Positions 18,206-26,809 of a stretch of DNA of 64,000 nucleotides are shown in pieces. The DNA comes from Microbacterium maritypicum. GTDB lineage: Bacteria; Actinomycetota; Actinomycetes; Actinomycetales; Microbacteriaceae. The first letter of the stretch is position 1; each line of letters opens with the position of its first letter. Position numbers and translations under genes: made by a program. The stretch spans positions 2,976,001 to 3,040,000 of the forward strand of contig NZ_CP168030.1 in the NCBI RefSeq assembly GCF_041529975.1. The letters run 5' to 3'. The notes beneath the pieces are model-generated. The model was not told the origin of the DNA, ran no database searches, and saw only the letters and a list, made by a program, of their open reading frames with translations.

Positions 18206-18939
18206 TGCACCTGGAGACCTTCGGGCGTGCGGGCGAACCACCGCTGCTGCTCCTGCACGGCGGGGGCGTCGCCGGATGGATGTGGGAGCCGATGCGCGCC
18301 CACCTGCCTCCGCAGGCGCGGGTGCTGGTGCCGGACCTCCCGGGTCACGGGCGCAGCGCGGCGGAGGACTACGCCTCCCACCACGACACCGTCGAACTGC
18401 TCGCGCAGATCCTCGAGGGCGAGGGCCGCCCGGCCACGGTCGCGGGCTTCTCGCTCGGTGCACAGCTCGCCGTGCTGCTCGCGGCTCTGCGACCCGACCT
18501 CGTCGAACGGGTCGTCGTGATCAGCGCACAGGCCATGCCCCTGCGCATGACCGGACCGACTCTGGCACTGCTCGGCGCGACCGCAGGGCTCGCGAGGAAC
18601 GAGAAGTTCGCGCGATTGCAGGCCCGGGAGCTCTTCGTACCGGAGTCACACATGGCCGACTACCTGCAGACATCGTCGGCCCTTTCCCGGGAGACGCTGC
18701 TCACCTCGGTCGAGGAGAACCTGCGATTCGTGCCGCCTGCGGACTGGGCGACATTCCCCGGGTCGGCACTGATCCTGGTCGGAGCCGCGGAGAAGAAGCT
18801 CATGAGGCGCTCGGCCGCGGCGCTGCACGCAGCACTCCCCCAGAGCACGATCGAGGTCGTCGACGGCTGCGGACACGGCATCCCGCTGCAGAGACCCGAA
18901 TGGCTCGCGCGGCGCATCACGGAGGCACGCGGCGGATGA
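18202..18939 (+). CDS. Alpha/beta-hydrolase, third gene of TetR-regulated operon
   Basis: 245-residue alpha/beta-hydrolase with LLLLHGGGVAGWMWEP (about 15-30), PDLPGHGRS, nucleophile AGFSLG (Ser84), and catalytic His in VVDGCGHGIPLQRP. Shorter lid than the first hydrolase of the operon; overall they are only distantly alike, so this is not a recent duplicate. Translationally coupled to TetR by a 4-base overlap. Function of the operon is unknown; ester or lactone hydrolysis is a reasonable inference. Confidence 0.83.
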   Translation: MMHLETFGRAGEPPLLLLHGGGVAGWMWEPMRAHLPPQARVLVPDLPGHGRSAAEDYASHHDTVELLAQILEGEGRPATVAGFSLGAQLAVLLAALRPDLVERVVVISAQAMPLRMTGPTLALLGATAGLARNEKFARLQARELFVPESHMADYLQTSSALSRETLLTSVEENLRFVPPADWATFPGSALILVGAAEKKLMRRSAAALHAALPQSTIEVVDGCGHGIPLQRPEWLARRITEARGG

Positions 18940-18958
18940 CCGTGCTGCTCCGAGCGGT

Positions 18959-19807
18959 TCAGCTCGGACAGACGCCCTTCTCCTGCAGCGACGTGTCGGT
19001 GACGATCGCGCCGTCGACGTCGATGTCGATCACGGCTGCGCCGTCGACGATCTCCAGCCCGGTGAGGGTGAGTCCGGCCGGCAGCTGATCGGCGATGCAC
19101 ACCCGCTGCGGTTGTGTCAGGCCCTCGCCGAGCGACCCCAGCGTCGAGCCGACCTGGTCGAGGTCGATGTCGAGTCCGCCGATGCTCGCAGCGACCGGCG
19201 TGAGCTCCAGGTCGCCCTCCACGGCACCGGGCGTGAGGGTCAGAGAGAGCGGTACAGCAGCCCCGAAAACGCTGATCGAGCCGCTCACCGTCGCGTTCGG
19301 CGCCGCGAACTCGACCGACTCGACGGGCAGCTCGGTGCCGGCGAGCAGGGAGGTGAACTCCGCCTGATCGATGCGGATCGTTCCCGCGGCTCCGCCGAGG
19401 TCGCCGCCGCGCAGCGGGACTCCGGTCGCGGTGACGTCGGCCGCCCCCGTGATGCCCTCCAGCGTCACCGAGTCCGTCGACAGGTGCAGGGTGTCGAGGG
19501 AACCGCCGATGAGCTGCGGGAGCAACAGTCCCTGCGTCTCCACGTCGAGCTGCTGATCGGCGGGGAGATCCAGCTGCTCGATGACGATCGACCGCACGAT
19601 CCCCGGGAGCACCGCGCGCGCGATGAACTCGGCGGCGACCACGAGCAGCGCCAACACGACCACCACGATCAGCAGCACCCACGGCCAGCGGCGGCGTGTG
19701 CGCGGAGCGGCATCGGCCTGCTGATCGGCGCCGTCCCTCGGGATCACGAGCGTCGGATGCTCGGCCGAGGCGTCCGGATACGGCAGGGTGTGGTTGTCGT
19801 CGCTCAT
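18959..19807 (-). CDS. DUF2993 (LmeA-like) membrane-anchored protein
   Basis: 282 residues. A disordered acidic/proline N-terminus is followed by basic RTRRR and a single membrane anchor (about 41-63), then an extracytoplasmic beta-rich domain of the DUF2993 family. Its mycobacterial relative LmeA affects lipomannan elongation, so a lipid-binding envelope role is plausible here. Ends in a pair of cysteines far apart (C in QRVCIADQ and C in KGVCPS) that could form a disulfide. ATG at 19805-19807 chosen over one three codons upstream. Convergent with the hydrolase operon. Confidence 0.8.
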   Translation of the reverse strand: MSDDNHTLPYPDASAEHPTLVIPRDGADQQADAAPRTRRRWPWVLLIVVVVLALLVVAAEFIARAVLPGIVRSIVIEQLDLPADQQLDVETQGLLLPQLIGGSLDTLHLSTDSVTLEGITGAADVTATGVPLRGGDLGGAAGTIRIDQAEFTSLLAGTELPVESVEFAAPNATVSGSISVFGAAVPLSLTLTPGAVEGDLELTPVAASIGGLDIDLDQVGSTLGSLGEGLTQPQRVCIADQLPAGLTLTGLEIVDGAAVIDIDVDGAIVTDTSLQEKGVCPS

Positions 19808-19847
19808 GCCTGCCATCCTGCCGTACCCGACCGGACGGACGCGCGCA

Positions 19848-21512
19848 TCACATGCGCTCGGGTGCGCGCACTCCGAGGAGATCGAGACCGTTGCGGAACG
19901 CCTGACCGGCGGCGTCGTTCAGCCACAGACGCGTGCGGTGCACGGTCTCGACCGGATCGTCACCCTGCGGGATCACACGGCAGTTGTCGTACCAGCGGTG
20001 GTAGAGCCCTGCGAGCTCCTCGAGGTACCGGGCGACGCGGTGCGGCTCACGGACCTCGGCGGCGAATGCGACGATGCGGGGGAACTCCTGCAGCGCTCCC
20101 AGCAGGGCGGCCTCGGATTCATGCGTCAGCGTCTCCGGCGCGAACTCCGAGCGATCCACGCCCGAGTCGGCCGCATTCCGCGCGACGTTGTGCGTGCGGG
20201 CGTGGGCGTACTGCACATAGAAGACCGGGTTGTCGTTCGTGCGCTTCTGCAGCAGCTCGGGGTCCAGATCCAGCGGCGAGTCCGCGGGCGAGCGCTCCAG
20301 CGAGTACCGCAGCGCGTCGGTGCCCAGCCAGTCGAGCAGGTCGTCCATCTCGATGATGTTGCCCGCGCGCTTGCTGAGGCGGGCGCCGTTGATCGAGACC
20401 ATCTGCCCGATCAGTACCTGGACGTTCTTCTCCGGGTCTTCACCCGCTGCTCCCGCGACCGCCTTCAGACGGTGCACGTAGCCGTGGTGGTCGGCGCCGA
20501 GAAGGTAGATCTTGTTCTGGAAGCCGCGGTCGCCCTTGTTCAGGTAGTACGCGGCGTCAGCGGCGAAGTAGGTGTACTCGCCGTTCGAGCGACGGATCAC
20601 GCGATCTTTGTCGTCGCCGAAGTCGGTCGTGCGCACCCAGACGGCGCCATCCTCATCGAAGACGTGACCCTGCTCGCGCAGACGGTCGACGGCCTGATCG
20701 ATCAGGCTCGTGCCCGATGCATCCTTCGCGTGCAGCGTGCGCTCGGAGAACCAGACATCGAACGGCACGTTGAATCGATCGAGCGAGCTCTTGATCTCGG
20801 CGAGCTGGAACTCGTAGGCGAGTTCGAGCGCGACGGACGACTGCTCGCTCTCAGGAAGCTGCAGCAGGTCGGGACGCGCCTCGAGCACCCGGCCGGCGAG
20901 TGTTGCGATGTACGCACCGGGATAGCCACCCTCGGGCGTCGGCTCGCCCTTGGCGGCCGCGAGGATGGAGACGGCGAAGCGGTCCATCTGCGCTCCGGCG
21001 TCGTTGATGTAGTACTCGCGCACCGCACGCGCGCCGCTTGCGAGCAGCAGACGAACGATCGAGTCGCCCAGCGCCGCCCAACGGGTGTGCGCGATGTGGA
21101 GAGGCCCGGTCGGGTTCGCGGAGACGAACTCGACGTTCACGCTGACGCCCTCCTGCGACGTGTTCGTGCCGTAAGCCGTGCCGGCGTCGACGATGACCTT
21201 GGCCAGCGCACCCGCGGCGGCGGCATCGAGACGGATGTTGATGAACCCGGGGCCGGCGACCTCCGCGCTCGCGATGCCGTCGACAGCGGCGAGACCGTCG
21301 GCGATCTGCTGCGCGAGCTCGCGCGGGTTCGTACCGAAAGGCTTCGCGAGCCGCATGGCGATGTTCGATGCCCAGTCGCCGTGGTCGCGGTTGCGCGGAC
21401 GCTCCAGCACGATGTCCTTCACGGAGACTCCGAGCGGCTCGCCGGGACGTCGTTCCTCGGCGATCGGAGCGAGGACGGCGAGGACAGCGGCGGCGAGGGA
21501 TTCGGGGTTCAT
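19848..21512 (-). CDS. argS: Arginyl-tRNA synthetase
   Basis: 554-residue class I synthetase charging tRNA-Arg. An N-terminal additional domain (Add-1), the HIGH-type motif in NPTGPLHIAHTRWAALGD (about residue 135-139), the variant second signature LSKRAGN, and the C-terminal DALR anticodon-binding domain (YVQYAHARTHNVARNA region onward) are visible. ATG at 21510-21512 follows GAGGGGG. It is 35 bases upstream of DUF2993. A tRNA-Arg gene lies about 0.9 kb away, a coincidence of position. Confidence 0.97.
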   Translation of the reverse strand: MNPESLAAAVLAVLAPIAEERRPGEPLGVSVKDIVLERPRNRDHGDWASNIAMRLAKPFGTNPRELAQQIADGLAAVDGIASAEVAGPGFINIRLDAAAAGALAKVIVDAGTAYGTNTSQEGVSVNVEFVSANPTGPLHIAHTRWAALGDSIVRLLLASGARAVREYYINDAGAQMDRFAVSILAAAKGEPTPEGGYPGAYIATLAGRVLEARPDLLQLPESEQSSVALELAYEFQLAEIKSSLDRFNVPFDVWFSERTLHAKDASGTSLIDQAVDRLREQGHVFDEDGAVWVRTTDFGDDKDRVIRRSNGEYTYFAADAAYYLNKGDRGFQNKIYLLGADHHGYVHRLKAVAGAAGEDPEKNVQVLIGQMVSINGARLSKRAGNIIEMDDLLDWLGTDALRYSLERSPADSPLDLDPELLQKRTNDNPVFYVQYAHARTHNVARNAADSGVDRSEFAPETLTHESEAALLGALQEFPRIVAFAAEVREPHRVARYLEELAGLYHRWYDNCRVIPQGDDPVETVHRTRLWLNDAAGQAFRNGLDLLGVRAPERM

Positions 21513-21592
21513 AGCCCCCTCAGTTTACGGGTCGGCGACCGGCCGTCCGACGGCGCGGGGCGCGCGGAATTCGCAATCGGCGCGCAGTGATC

Positions 21593-21598
21593 TACTCT
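21593..21598 (+). promoter_or_regulatory. -10 element, leaderless SGNH hydrolase gene
   Basis: TACTCT ends six bases (CATCCC) before the ATG at 21605. No Shine-Dalgarno is visible, consistent with a leaderless transcript. Confidence 0.55.
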
Positions 21599-21604
21599 CA
21601 TCCC

Positions 21605-22420
21605 ATGAAGGCCCCCGCCACCCGTCGTCGACTGCGCACCGCAGGGGTCGCCATCGCCCTCCTCCTCGCCGTCGCGGCAGGCGTCGTCGGCATGTGGCGA
21701 CCATGGACGCCACCGCCCTCCGCCGCCCCCGTGGGAGCCCCGGCCGCGGCCGCCGGCACGGCCTCCGAAGCCATCGCGCCGGCTCCCCTCACACTGCCGG
21801 ACCACCCGACCGTTCTGGTGTTCGGAGACAGCTGGACCTACGGCTCGGCGGCGACCGTCCCGACGCTCGGCTACGCGTACCTCCTGGCCGATCTGATCGG
21901 CGGCGAGACGATCGTGAACGGCGTCCGCGGCAGCGGTTACCTCAAGCCCGGCCTCGACGGCCCGACCTTCGGAGAGCGCATCGCGGCACTCGACCCCTCG
22001 CTCGCACCCGACCTCGTGATCATCCAGGGCTCGATCAACGACCGGGCACAGGGCGTCGAGGGTTACCGTGAGGCCGTGACCTCGGCGTGGGACGCCCTGG
22101 CCGCCACGTATCCGGACGCGGTCATCGTCGTGCTGGGACCGGCACCGCACGAGCTGCCGGTCGGGGCTGCGACCGCGCGCATCGACACGGATCTCGGCGA
22201 ACTCGCCGGGGCCCGCGGCTGGTGGTACCTCTCCCCCATTGCCCGGAACTGGATCACCGAGCAGAACTACCTCGATGTGATCGACGTCGAGGTGGGGCGC
22301 AAGCATCCGTCCACCGACGGCCACCGGTATCTGGCAGAGAAGCTCGCCGCTGCACTCGAAGAGCTGCGCGCCGCGCCGGTCACCGAAGCGGGTGGGTCGG
22401 AGACGACCCCCGACGAGTGA
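21605..22420 (+). CDS. Secreted or membrane-anchored SGNH/GDSL hydrolase
   Basis: 271 residues. A basic N-terminus and hydrophobic segment (about 10-28) form a signal anchor, then an Ala/Pro linker, then the SGNH domain: block I VLVFGDSWTYGSA (Ser about 80), block II Gly in VNGVRGSGY, block III GSINDRA, and block V STDGHRYL supplying Asp and His. Such enzymes deacylate esters in the envelope; substrate unknown. The GTG at 21587 is also in frame, but the -10-like TACTCT favours 21605. Ends 16 bases before tRNA-Arg. Confidence 0.85.
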   Translation: MKAPATRRRLRTAGVAIALLLAVAAGVVGMWRPWTPPPSAAPVGAPAAAAGTASEAIAPAPLTLPDHPTVLVFGDSWTYGSAATVPTLGYAYLLADLIGGETIVNGVRGSGYLKPGLDGPTFGERIAALDPSLAPDLVIIQGSINDRAQGVEGYREAVTSAWDALAATYPDAVIVVLGPAPHELPVGAATARIDTDLGELAGARGWWYLSPIARNWITEQNYLDVIDVEVGRKHPSTDGHRYLAEKLAAALEELRAAPVTEAGGSETTPDE

Positions 22421-22426
22421 TATTGT
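22421..22426 (+). promoter_or_regulatory. -10-like element of tRNA-Arg
   Basis: TATTGT lies ten bases before the tRNA 5' end, directly after the SGNH hydrolase stop codon. No -35 was confidently found. Confidence 0.45.
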
Positions 22427-22436
22427 CGATCGGTAC

Positions 22437-22509
22437 GCCTCCGTAGCTCAGTGGATAGAGCGCCGGTTTCCGGTACCGTAGGTCGCAGGTTCGACTCCTG
22501 TCGGGGGCA
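22437..22509 (+). tRNA. tRNA-Arg (anticodon CCG)
   Basis: 73-nt cloverleaf. The acceptor stem GCCTCCG pairs with CGGGGGC (one G-U). The D arm is GCTC...GAGC, the anticodon loop TTCCGGT carries CCG (reads CGG), the T arm GCAGG-TTCGACT-CCTGT is perfect, and the discriminator is A. The outermost anticodon-stem pair is C-U mismatched. CCA is not encoded. A strong terminator follows 11 bases downstream. Confidence 0.96.
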
Positions 22510-22520
22510 CACAGACCAAC

Positions 22521-22571
22521 TGCACAACGACGAAACCCCGCCTGATCCAGGCGGGGTTTCGTCGTTGTGCA
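22521..22571. terminator. Bidirectional intrinsic terminator
   Basis: Perfect 23-bp inverted repeat (22521-22543 and 22549-22571) with a 5-base loop GATCC. The inner stem is GC-rich (CCCCGCCT/AGGCGGGG), flanked by AAA/TTT. It lies between tRNA-Arg and the convergent DUF2188 gene, so it can stop both transcripts. Confidence 0.92.
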
Positions 22572-22610
22572 CGTGGCGACGCCGACGGCTGACGCACTCC
22601 CTCACGCGGA

Positions 22611-22910
22611 TCAGCCGGACGGGTTCTCCAGCGGGAACCCGTTCTCGTCCGTCGTGTCCGTCCCCGCCCCGGTGGAAGGCTTCTCCCCCACGACAGCCAC
22701 ATCATCCTCCGGCGCACCGCCGTCGGTGATCGTTCCCGTCGGCTCGCTGTCTTCGACGACGTGCTTCGCGCCGCGCTCCGCGGCGAGCGCCTCACCCTCC
22801 TCGATCGCCTCGTCGCGGCTGCTGTAGCTGCGCGAGAGTTCCGGAGCGCTCTCGACCTCATTCACCCACTGGCCGTTCTTCGACCTCGTGACTATCCGCA
22901 GCGCGTTCAT
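22611..22910 (-). CDS. DUF2188 domain protein
   Basis: 99 residues. The N-terminal half (SKNGQWVNEVE, then SYSSRDEAIEEGEALAAERGAKHVVED) matches the DUF2188 pattern of small proteins thought to bind or respond to DNA/stress, function unknown. The C-terminal half is disordered and acidic (GTITDGGAPEDDVAVVGE region). Its ATG overlaps the upstream gene's stop by one base (TGATG), indicating coupled translation in a two-gene operon ending at the strong terminator. Confidence 0.75.
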   Translation of the reverse strand: MNALRIVTRSKNGQWVNEVESAPELSRSYSSRDEAIEEGEALAAERGAKHVVEDSEPTGTITDGGAPEDDVAVVGEKPSTGAGTDTTDENGFPLENPSG

Positions 22911-23242
22911 CAGATGTCTCCGGTCCCGAGGTCGCCCTCGCCGTCCTCACCGATTTCGGCAAGGAGGGGGTCGTCCCCCTGGCTCTCCGGCTGCAACGCG
23001 GATCGGGGAAGGTCATCCGCGGGTACCTCGTCGTCTGGAGCAGCGAGCTCATCCGGGTCGGCGCCCGTGGCGGTCGCCGGGTCGAGCACATCGTCGGTCG
23101 CCCCTCCATCGAGCGCCGTCGTCTGCTCCCACTCGGCCTGAGCCGGGTCACGGCCGTCCCCGACGGCTGTGGCATCCGCATCGCGCAGCGGCTGCACGGC
23201 ATCCGCTCCGACTTCCGAAACGCCATCCGGTGTCGATTCCAT
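22910..23242 (-). CDS. Small acidic protein of unknown function
   Basis: 110 residues, strongly acidic and Ala/Asp/Pro-rich with no hydrophobic segment, so probably disordered and cytoplasmic. I recognise no domain. The gene is credible because of an excellent ribosome site (AAGGAGGAGAG directly before the ATG at 23240-23242) and one-base overlap with the DUF2188 gene. Similar acidic proteins beside stress genes are common in this group of actinobacteria, but no role is known to me. Confidence 0.65.
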   Translation of the reverse strand: MESTPDGVSEVGADAVQPLRDADATAVGDGRDPAQAEWEQTTALDGGATDDVLDPATATGADPDELAAPDDEVPADDLPRSALQPESQGDDPLLAEIGEDGEGDLGTGDI

Positions 23243-23383
23243 CTCTCCTCCTTCGTCTCGGCGTCTTCGTCGCCGAATCGGCGACCACGATCAGTCTCAC
23301 CCGACCGGACGATGAGGAGCAGGGGGTTGAGCGCACCGGACGAAGCGGCTATCTTCCGAACCGCCCGCGCGTCACCCACGTCG

Positions 23384-23728
23384 TCACATCAGGGAGGAGT
23401 CGTAGCCGTCCGGCGACTCCGGCTCGTCGCCCGGCTCGAAAGCCGGTCCGGCCTTCGGCGTGAGCGCGTGCGCACGCGCGAGCAGTCGTCTCGCTGCGCC
23501 TTCGTCGTCATCGAGCTCCGGTGCCAGGCCTGCGTCGACCACGGCGATGGGAAGCGTCGTTCCGAGCGCAAGACGGACGTACGAACGCTCGCCGCCCGAC
23601 CCGACGATGGGGATGTCGACGACGTCGGTACGTCGCTCCTCCGTCAACGCCAGCCAGTACTGCACCACCGCATCGGCCGTCGCGTCGCCGGTCAGATAGC
23701 TTCCGACCTGGGTGATGAGTGTCTTCAT
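23384..23728 (-). CDS. Unknown 114-residue protein
   Basis: No family recognised. The N-terminal two thirds (MKTLITQVGSYLTGDATADAV, then WLALTEERRTDVVDIPIV and SYVRLALGTTLPIAV) look folded; the tail is acidic and Pro/Gly-rich. ATG at 23726-23728 has GAGGGAG five bases upstream. A TAGTGT -10-like hexamer lies upstream. It faces away from the HAD phosphatase gene across a 277-base gap and may belong with the small stress-type genes around it. Confidence 0.65.
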   Translation of the reverse strand: MKTLITQVGSYLTGDATADAVVQYWLALTEERRTDVVDIPIVGSGGERSYVRLALGTTLPIAVVDAGLAPELDDDEGAARRLLARAHALTPKAGPAFEPGDEPESPDGYDSSLM

Positions 23729-24005
23729 GGTCACTCCCTCGACTCGTCCGGATGCTTCGCCGCCGGGTCCGTGGCGGCGCTTTCACACTAGGTGGAGCCA
23801 TCCCCGCACATGACCCCCTTGCGATTTCGGCCTCGCGGTGATTCAGTGCGGATCCTCGACCGACGGTGACCCGGCTGGAGGTACACATCGCGGCCCTGCG
23901 GTCGACGGCATCGCCCCCACCGGGTGACCGATGACTGTGCGACGACACCGCGGGTGCGACCCTGGAGGCGATTGCCGCCCACTCATCGAGACGCGAGGAC
24001 CCGAC

Positions 24006-24959
24006 ATGACCGATCAAAGCTCTCTCCCCTCCTGGCGCGACACCCGCACGCGCAGAGACATCGAGGCCTTCGTCGCCTCCGTCACGGAGGGCCCGGATGC
24101 GGTGCCGGTCGAGGAGCGCATCGCCGTGTTCGACAACGACGGCACACTGTGGTCGGAGAAGCCGATGCCCACGCAACTGCACTACGTGGTCGAGCAATGG
24201 CGTACAGCGGCGGAACGCGCGCCGGAGCTCGCGGAGCGGCAACCGTACCTCGCCGCGGTGAGTGGCGACTTCGGCTGGCTGAGCGCGGCGATCGACAAGC
24301 ACTACAGCGGTGACGACTCCGATCTGAAGACCATCATCCAGGCGCTCGTCGGCCTCACCGACGGGATGAGCGTGGAGGACTACGCGCTCTCTGTCGGAGA
24401 GTTCTATCGCACGGCGCAGCATCCGGCCCTGAAGCGGCCGTACGCCGACGCCGTGTACCAGCCGATGGTCGAGTTGCTTCGGTACCTCGAGCGCCACGGC
24501 TTCACCTGCTACATCGTGTCGGGCGGCGAGCGCGACTTCATGCGACCGATGACGCAGGCCAACTACGGCATCCCGCCGGAGCGCGTCGTGGGCTCGGCCT
24601 TCGGTCTCACCTGGGACGACGCCGACGCGACCGTGAAGTACTCGTCATCCCTCGCATTCTTCGACGACGGACCCGAGAAGCCGGTGCGCATCTGGAGCCG
24701 CATCGGCCGACGGCCGCTGTTCGCTGGCGGCAACTCGAACGGCGACACGGCCATGCTCGACTTCGCCCGCAAGGGACCCCGCCCCGGATTCGCGATCCTG
24801 ATCCACCACGACGACCCCGACCGCGGCGACGCACCCTACGACGCGGGCGCGGAGAAGGCGCTCGCTGCCGCCGATGACGCCGGGTACACCGTCGTGAGCG
24901 TCAAGGACGACTGGGCGACCGTGTTCCCCCAGGCCGCTTCCGAGGTCGACGGCGCCTGA
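24006..24959 (+). CDS. HAD-superfamily phosphatase
   Basis: 317-residue HAD hydrolase. Motif I is AVFDNDGTLW (nucleophile Asp about residue 40), motif II Ser in YIVSGGERDF, and motif IV in AGGNSNGDTAML; a helical cap lies between motifs I and II (about 60-160). Closest in style to phosphoserine-phosphatase-like haloacid dehalogenase proteins; substrate unknown. ATG at 24006 follows GCGAGGA. A hairpin terminator lies just after the stop. Confidence 0.85.
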   Translation: MTDQSSLPSWRDTRTRRDIEAFVASVTEGPDAVPVEERIAVFDNDGTLWSEKPMPTQLHYVVEQWRTAAERAPELAERQPYLAAVSGDFGWLSAAIDKHYSGDDSDLKTIIQALVGLTDGMSVEDYALSVGEFYRTAQHPALKRPYADAVYQPMVELLRYLERHGFTCYIVSGGERDFMRPMTQANYGIPPERVVGSAFGLTWDDADATVKYSSSLAFFDDGPEKPVRIWSRIGRRPLFAGGNSNGDTAMLDFARKGPRPGFAILIHHDDPDRGDAPYDAGAEKALAAADDAGYTVVSVKDDWATVFPQAASEVDGA

Positions 24960-24968
24960 ACGACGCAA

Positions 24969-25005
24969 GAGGATGCCCGGGGAGCGCGGCTCTCCGGGCA
25001 TCCTC
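24969..25005. terminator. Hairpin between convergent genes
   Basis: Arms GAGGATGCCCGGGGA (24969-24983) and TCTCCGGGCATCCTC (24991-25005) with one mismatch and a 7-base loop, sitting between the stops of the HAD gene and the membrane protein gene. There is no long U-run in either direction. Confidence 0.7.
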
Positions 25006-25017
25006 CTGCGTGGCGGC

Positions 25018-26403
25018 TCACGAAGCGGCGGTGACCACCGGAGATTCCGGGTCGGCGGTCTCGATCCCCATGCCATCCGTCTCGGGCGTCCCCGGGGCAT
25101 CCAGGGGATCCGCCTCCGCGGTCGGGCGCCGCAGCAGCTCGATCAGGATCATGAAGACGATCAGTCCGATCGTCACGCCGACCACCGTCCCGAACGAGAC
25201 GGGTCGCGTCACGATCAGGATGAGCAGTGCGAGAGCCATGCCGACGATGACGATGGGTCCGTGGAACCTATCCACCGCGAGACCGAATCGTCCGGTGGAC
25301 AGGCCCCGTCGCTCCCAGGTCCCGCGCACCGCGGAGAAGCCGCTCTCGAGGACACCACGAGTGGCCCCGGCGCTGCGGCTCGAACCGGCGAGCCACGCCC
25401 ACACCGCGATGAGCACGCCGACCATCGCCAGCGCGACGATCGTCGAGCTGAGAAGCGAGGTGACCTCGTCGAACAGGGCTTGTGCGGCGGCCGACGTCAT
25501 GATCGACGGGCTCACGGCCCCGATGAAGAACGTCCGCCCGATGCCCATGCCTGCGGAGAGCAGGAGGAAGGCGACCGCGAACGCGGCACTGGTCCAGAAG
25601 AGCGCGCGCGGGCGGTTCCGGGCGATCAGGATGCCGGCGACCACGAGGCCGAGCACGACCCAGGGCAGCCAGAACCCTGCGGCGACGGCGATCTGGTAGA
25701 CGGTCCGCACGAGCACCAGAGCGTCCGCCTGGGCGATCGGGATCGATCGGTCGATCTCCGGGATCAGATCGGCGAAGCCGACACCGCGCTCGGCCAGCAC
25801 CGACTTGACCCGCTCGACGACGAGGCCGAGGTCGATCGAGAGCACCCCGTCGTCCGCCAGCTGCAGCGCGGTGTCCGGGCTGTTCTGCATGATCGCGACA
25901 GCGCGCTCGTGGGTGAAGCGCAGCGACTGCGCCCAGATATCGGCGAACTGGTCCGAGGCGACGACGTCGTGGATCACCCCGTCGACGAGGGATGTCAGTC
26001 CGCTCGCCGCCGGCGCCTCCAGGAGGGTCAGCGCCGATGCTGCGCGCGGCGGCAGATCGAGCTCGCGTAGTCCGTCGAACACCTCGCCGACCACAGCCGT
26101 GAGGTCGACCTGCTCCTGGATGGCGGCGCTGGCCTGAGCGGCGACGAAGTCCTGCACGTCCGGATCCTCGGCCAGGGGCGCGAACGTCGCCACGAACCGA
26201 TCGGCGTCGACCAGCTGCAGGCGCGCCCACGTTCCCATCGCCGCGATCGGCGCGAGCAGCACCGCCACGGCGAGCACGATTCCGGCGACGATGCTCCTGC
26301 CCACCGGTCGGCGACGAGGCTTCTCGCGAGTCTCGCTCTTGAGTGTCTGGTTCTCCTGTTCGAGGAGGAGCACCCGGGCTCGCAGATCATCCAGTTCGCT
26401 CAT
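25018..26403 (-). CDS. Multi-pass membrane protein with N-terminal coiled coil
   Basis: 461 residues. A leucine-heptad coiled coil (about 2-25) precedes a basic stretch and a first membrane helix (about 36-58). A large extracytoplasmic helical domain (about 60-240) follows, then five to six more membrane helices and an acidic tail. No catalytic motif recognised. The architecture resembles uncharacterised actinobacterial integral membrane proteins. A GGAGGAGAGCGA ribosome site supports the ATG. It heads a run of stress-type genes, with SHOCT and DUF6325 genes on the same strand. Confidence 0.75.
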   Translation of the reverse strand: MSELDDLRARVLLLEQENQTLKSETREKPRRRPVGRSIVAGIVLAVAVLLAPIAAMGTWARLQLVDADRFVATFAPLAEDPDVQDFVAAQASAAIQEQVDLTAVVGEVFDGLRELDLPPRAASALTLLEAPAASGLTSLVDGVIHDVVASDQFADIWAQSLRFTHERAVAIMQNSPDTALQLADDGVLSIDLGLVVERVKSVLAERGVGFADLIPEIDRSIPIAQADALVLVRTVYQIAVAAGFWLPWVVLGLVVAGILIARNRPRALFWTSAAFAVAFLLLSAGMGIGRTFFIGAVSPSIMTSAAAQALFDEVTSLLSSTIVALAMVGVLIAVWAWLAGSSRSAGATRGVLESGFSAVRGTWERRGLSTGRFGLAVDRFHGPIVIVGMALALLILIVTRPVSFGTVVGVTIGLIVFMILIELLRRPTAEADPLDAPGTPETDGMGIETADPESPVVTAAS

Positions 26404-26460
26404 TCGCTCTCCTCCTCGTGCGGTCGCGTCGCTCGCGTGTGCCGACGACGGCCAGGCCTC

Positions 26461-26808
26461 TCAACTCAGGAGCTTCTGCTTTGCCGCAGCGAACTCCGTC
26501 TCGGACAGCACGCCGGCGTCCTTCAGCGACGCCAGCTGCTGCAGCTTCGCGATCAGATCATCCGTCCCGGCCGGCGCACCCGCCTGTACCGGAGGAGCCG
26601 CATACTGGGCTGCCGCGTTCTGCGCGGCGGCGTCGACCTGCGCCTGCTGCTGAGCGGCTTCGTACTGCTGCTGCTCGTACTGGCCCTGCGCACGCTCCTG
26701 CTGATGCCGCGACATCGCACCGCCGACCGCCGACGCCGTTCCCGCCACCACCGCGGTCCTGGCGGCCAGTCCGATCAGTCCCGGGCGACCGAATCTTCTC
26801 AAGGGCAT
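26461..26808 (-). CDS. SHOCT-domain protein
   Basis: 115 residues. Small hydrophobic N-terminal segment (GLIGLAARTAVVAGTASAVGGA), then a Gln/Ala-rich low-complexity stretch, then a C-terminal SHOCT motif (LQQLASLKDAGVLSETEFAAAK, split around residue 90-110). SHOCT is a short oligomerisation or anchoring module. The ATG at 26806-26808 has GGAAGG eight bases upstream and overlaps nothing; the preceding DUF6325 gene stops at 26810. Part of a mirrored gene pair (see 27471 and 27880). Confidence 0.8.
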   Translation of the reverse strand: MPLRRFGRPGLIGLAARTAVVAGTASAVGGAMSRHQQERAQGQYEQQQYEAAQQQAQVDAAAQNAAAQYAAPPVQAGAPAGTDDLIAKLQQLASLKDAGVLSETEFAAAKQKLLS

Positions 26809-26809
26809 G

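Noticed and set aside
22437..22509. tRNA-Arg as an integration site
   Set aside because: No integrase, no second copy of the tRNA 3' end nearby, and the terminator follows directly.
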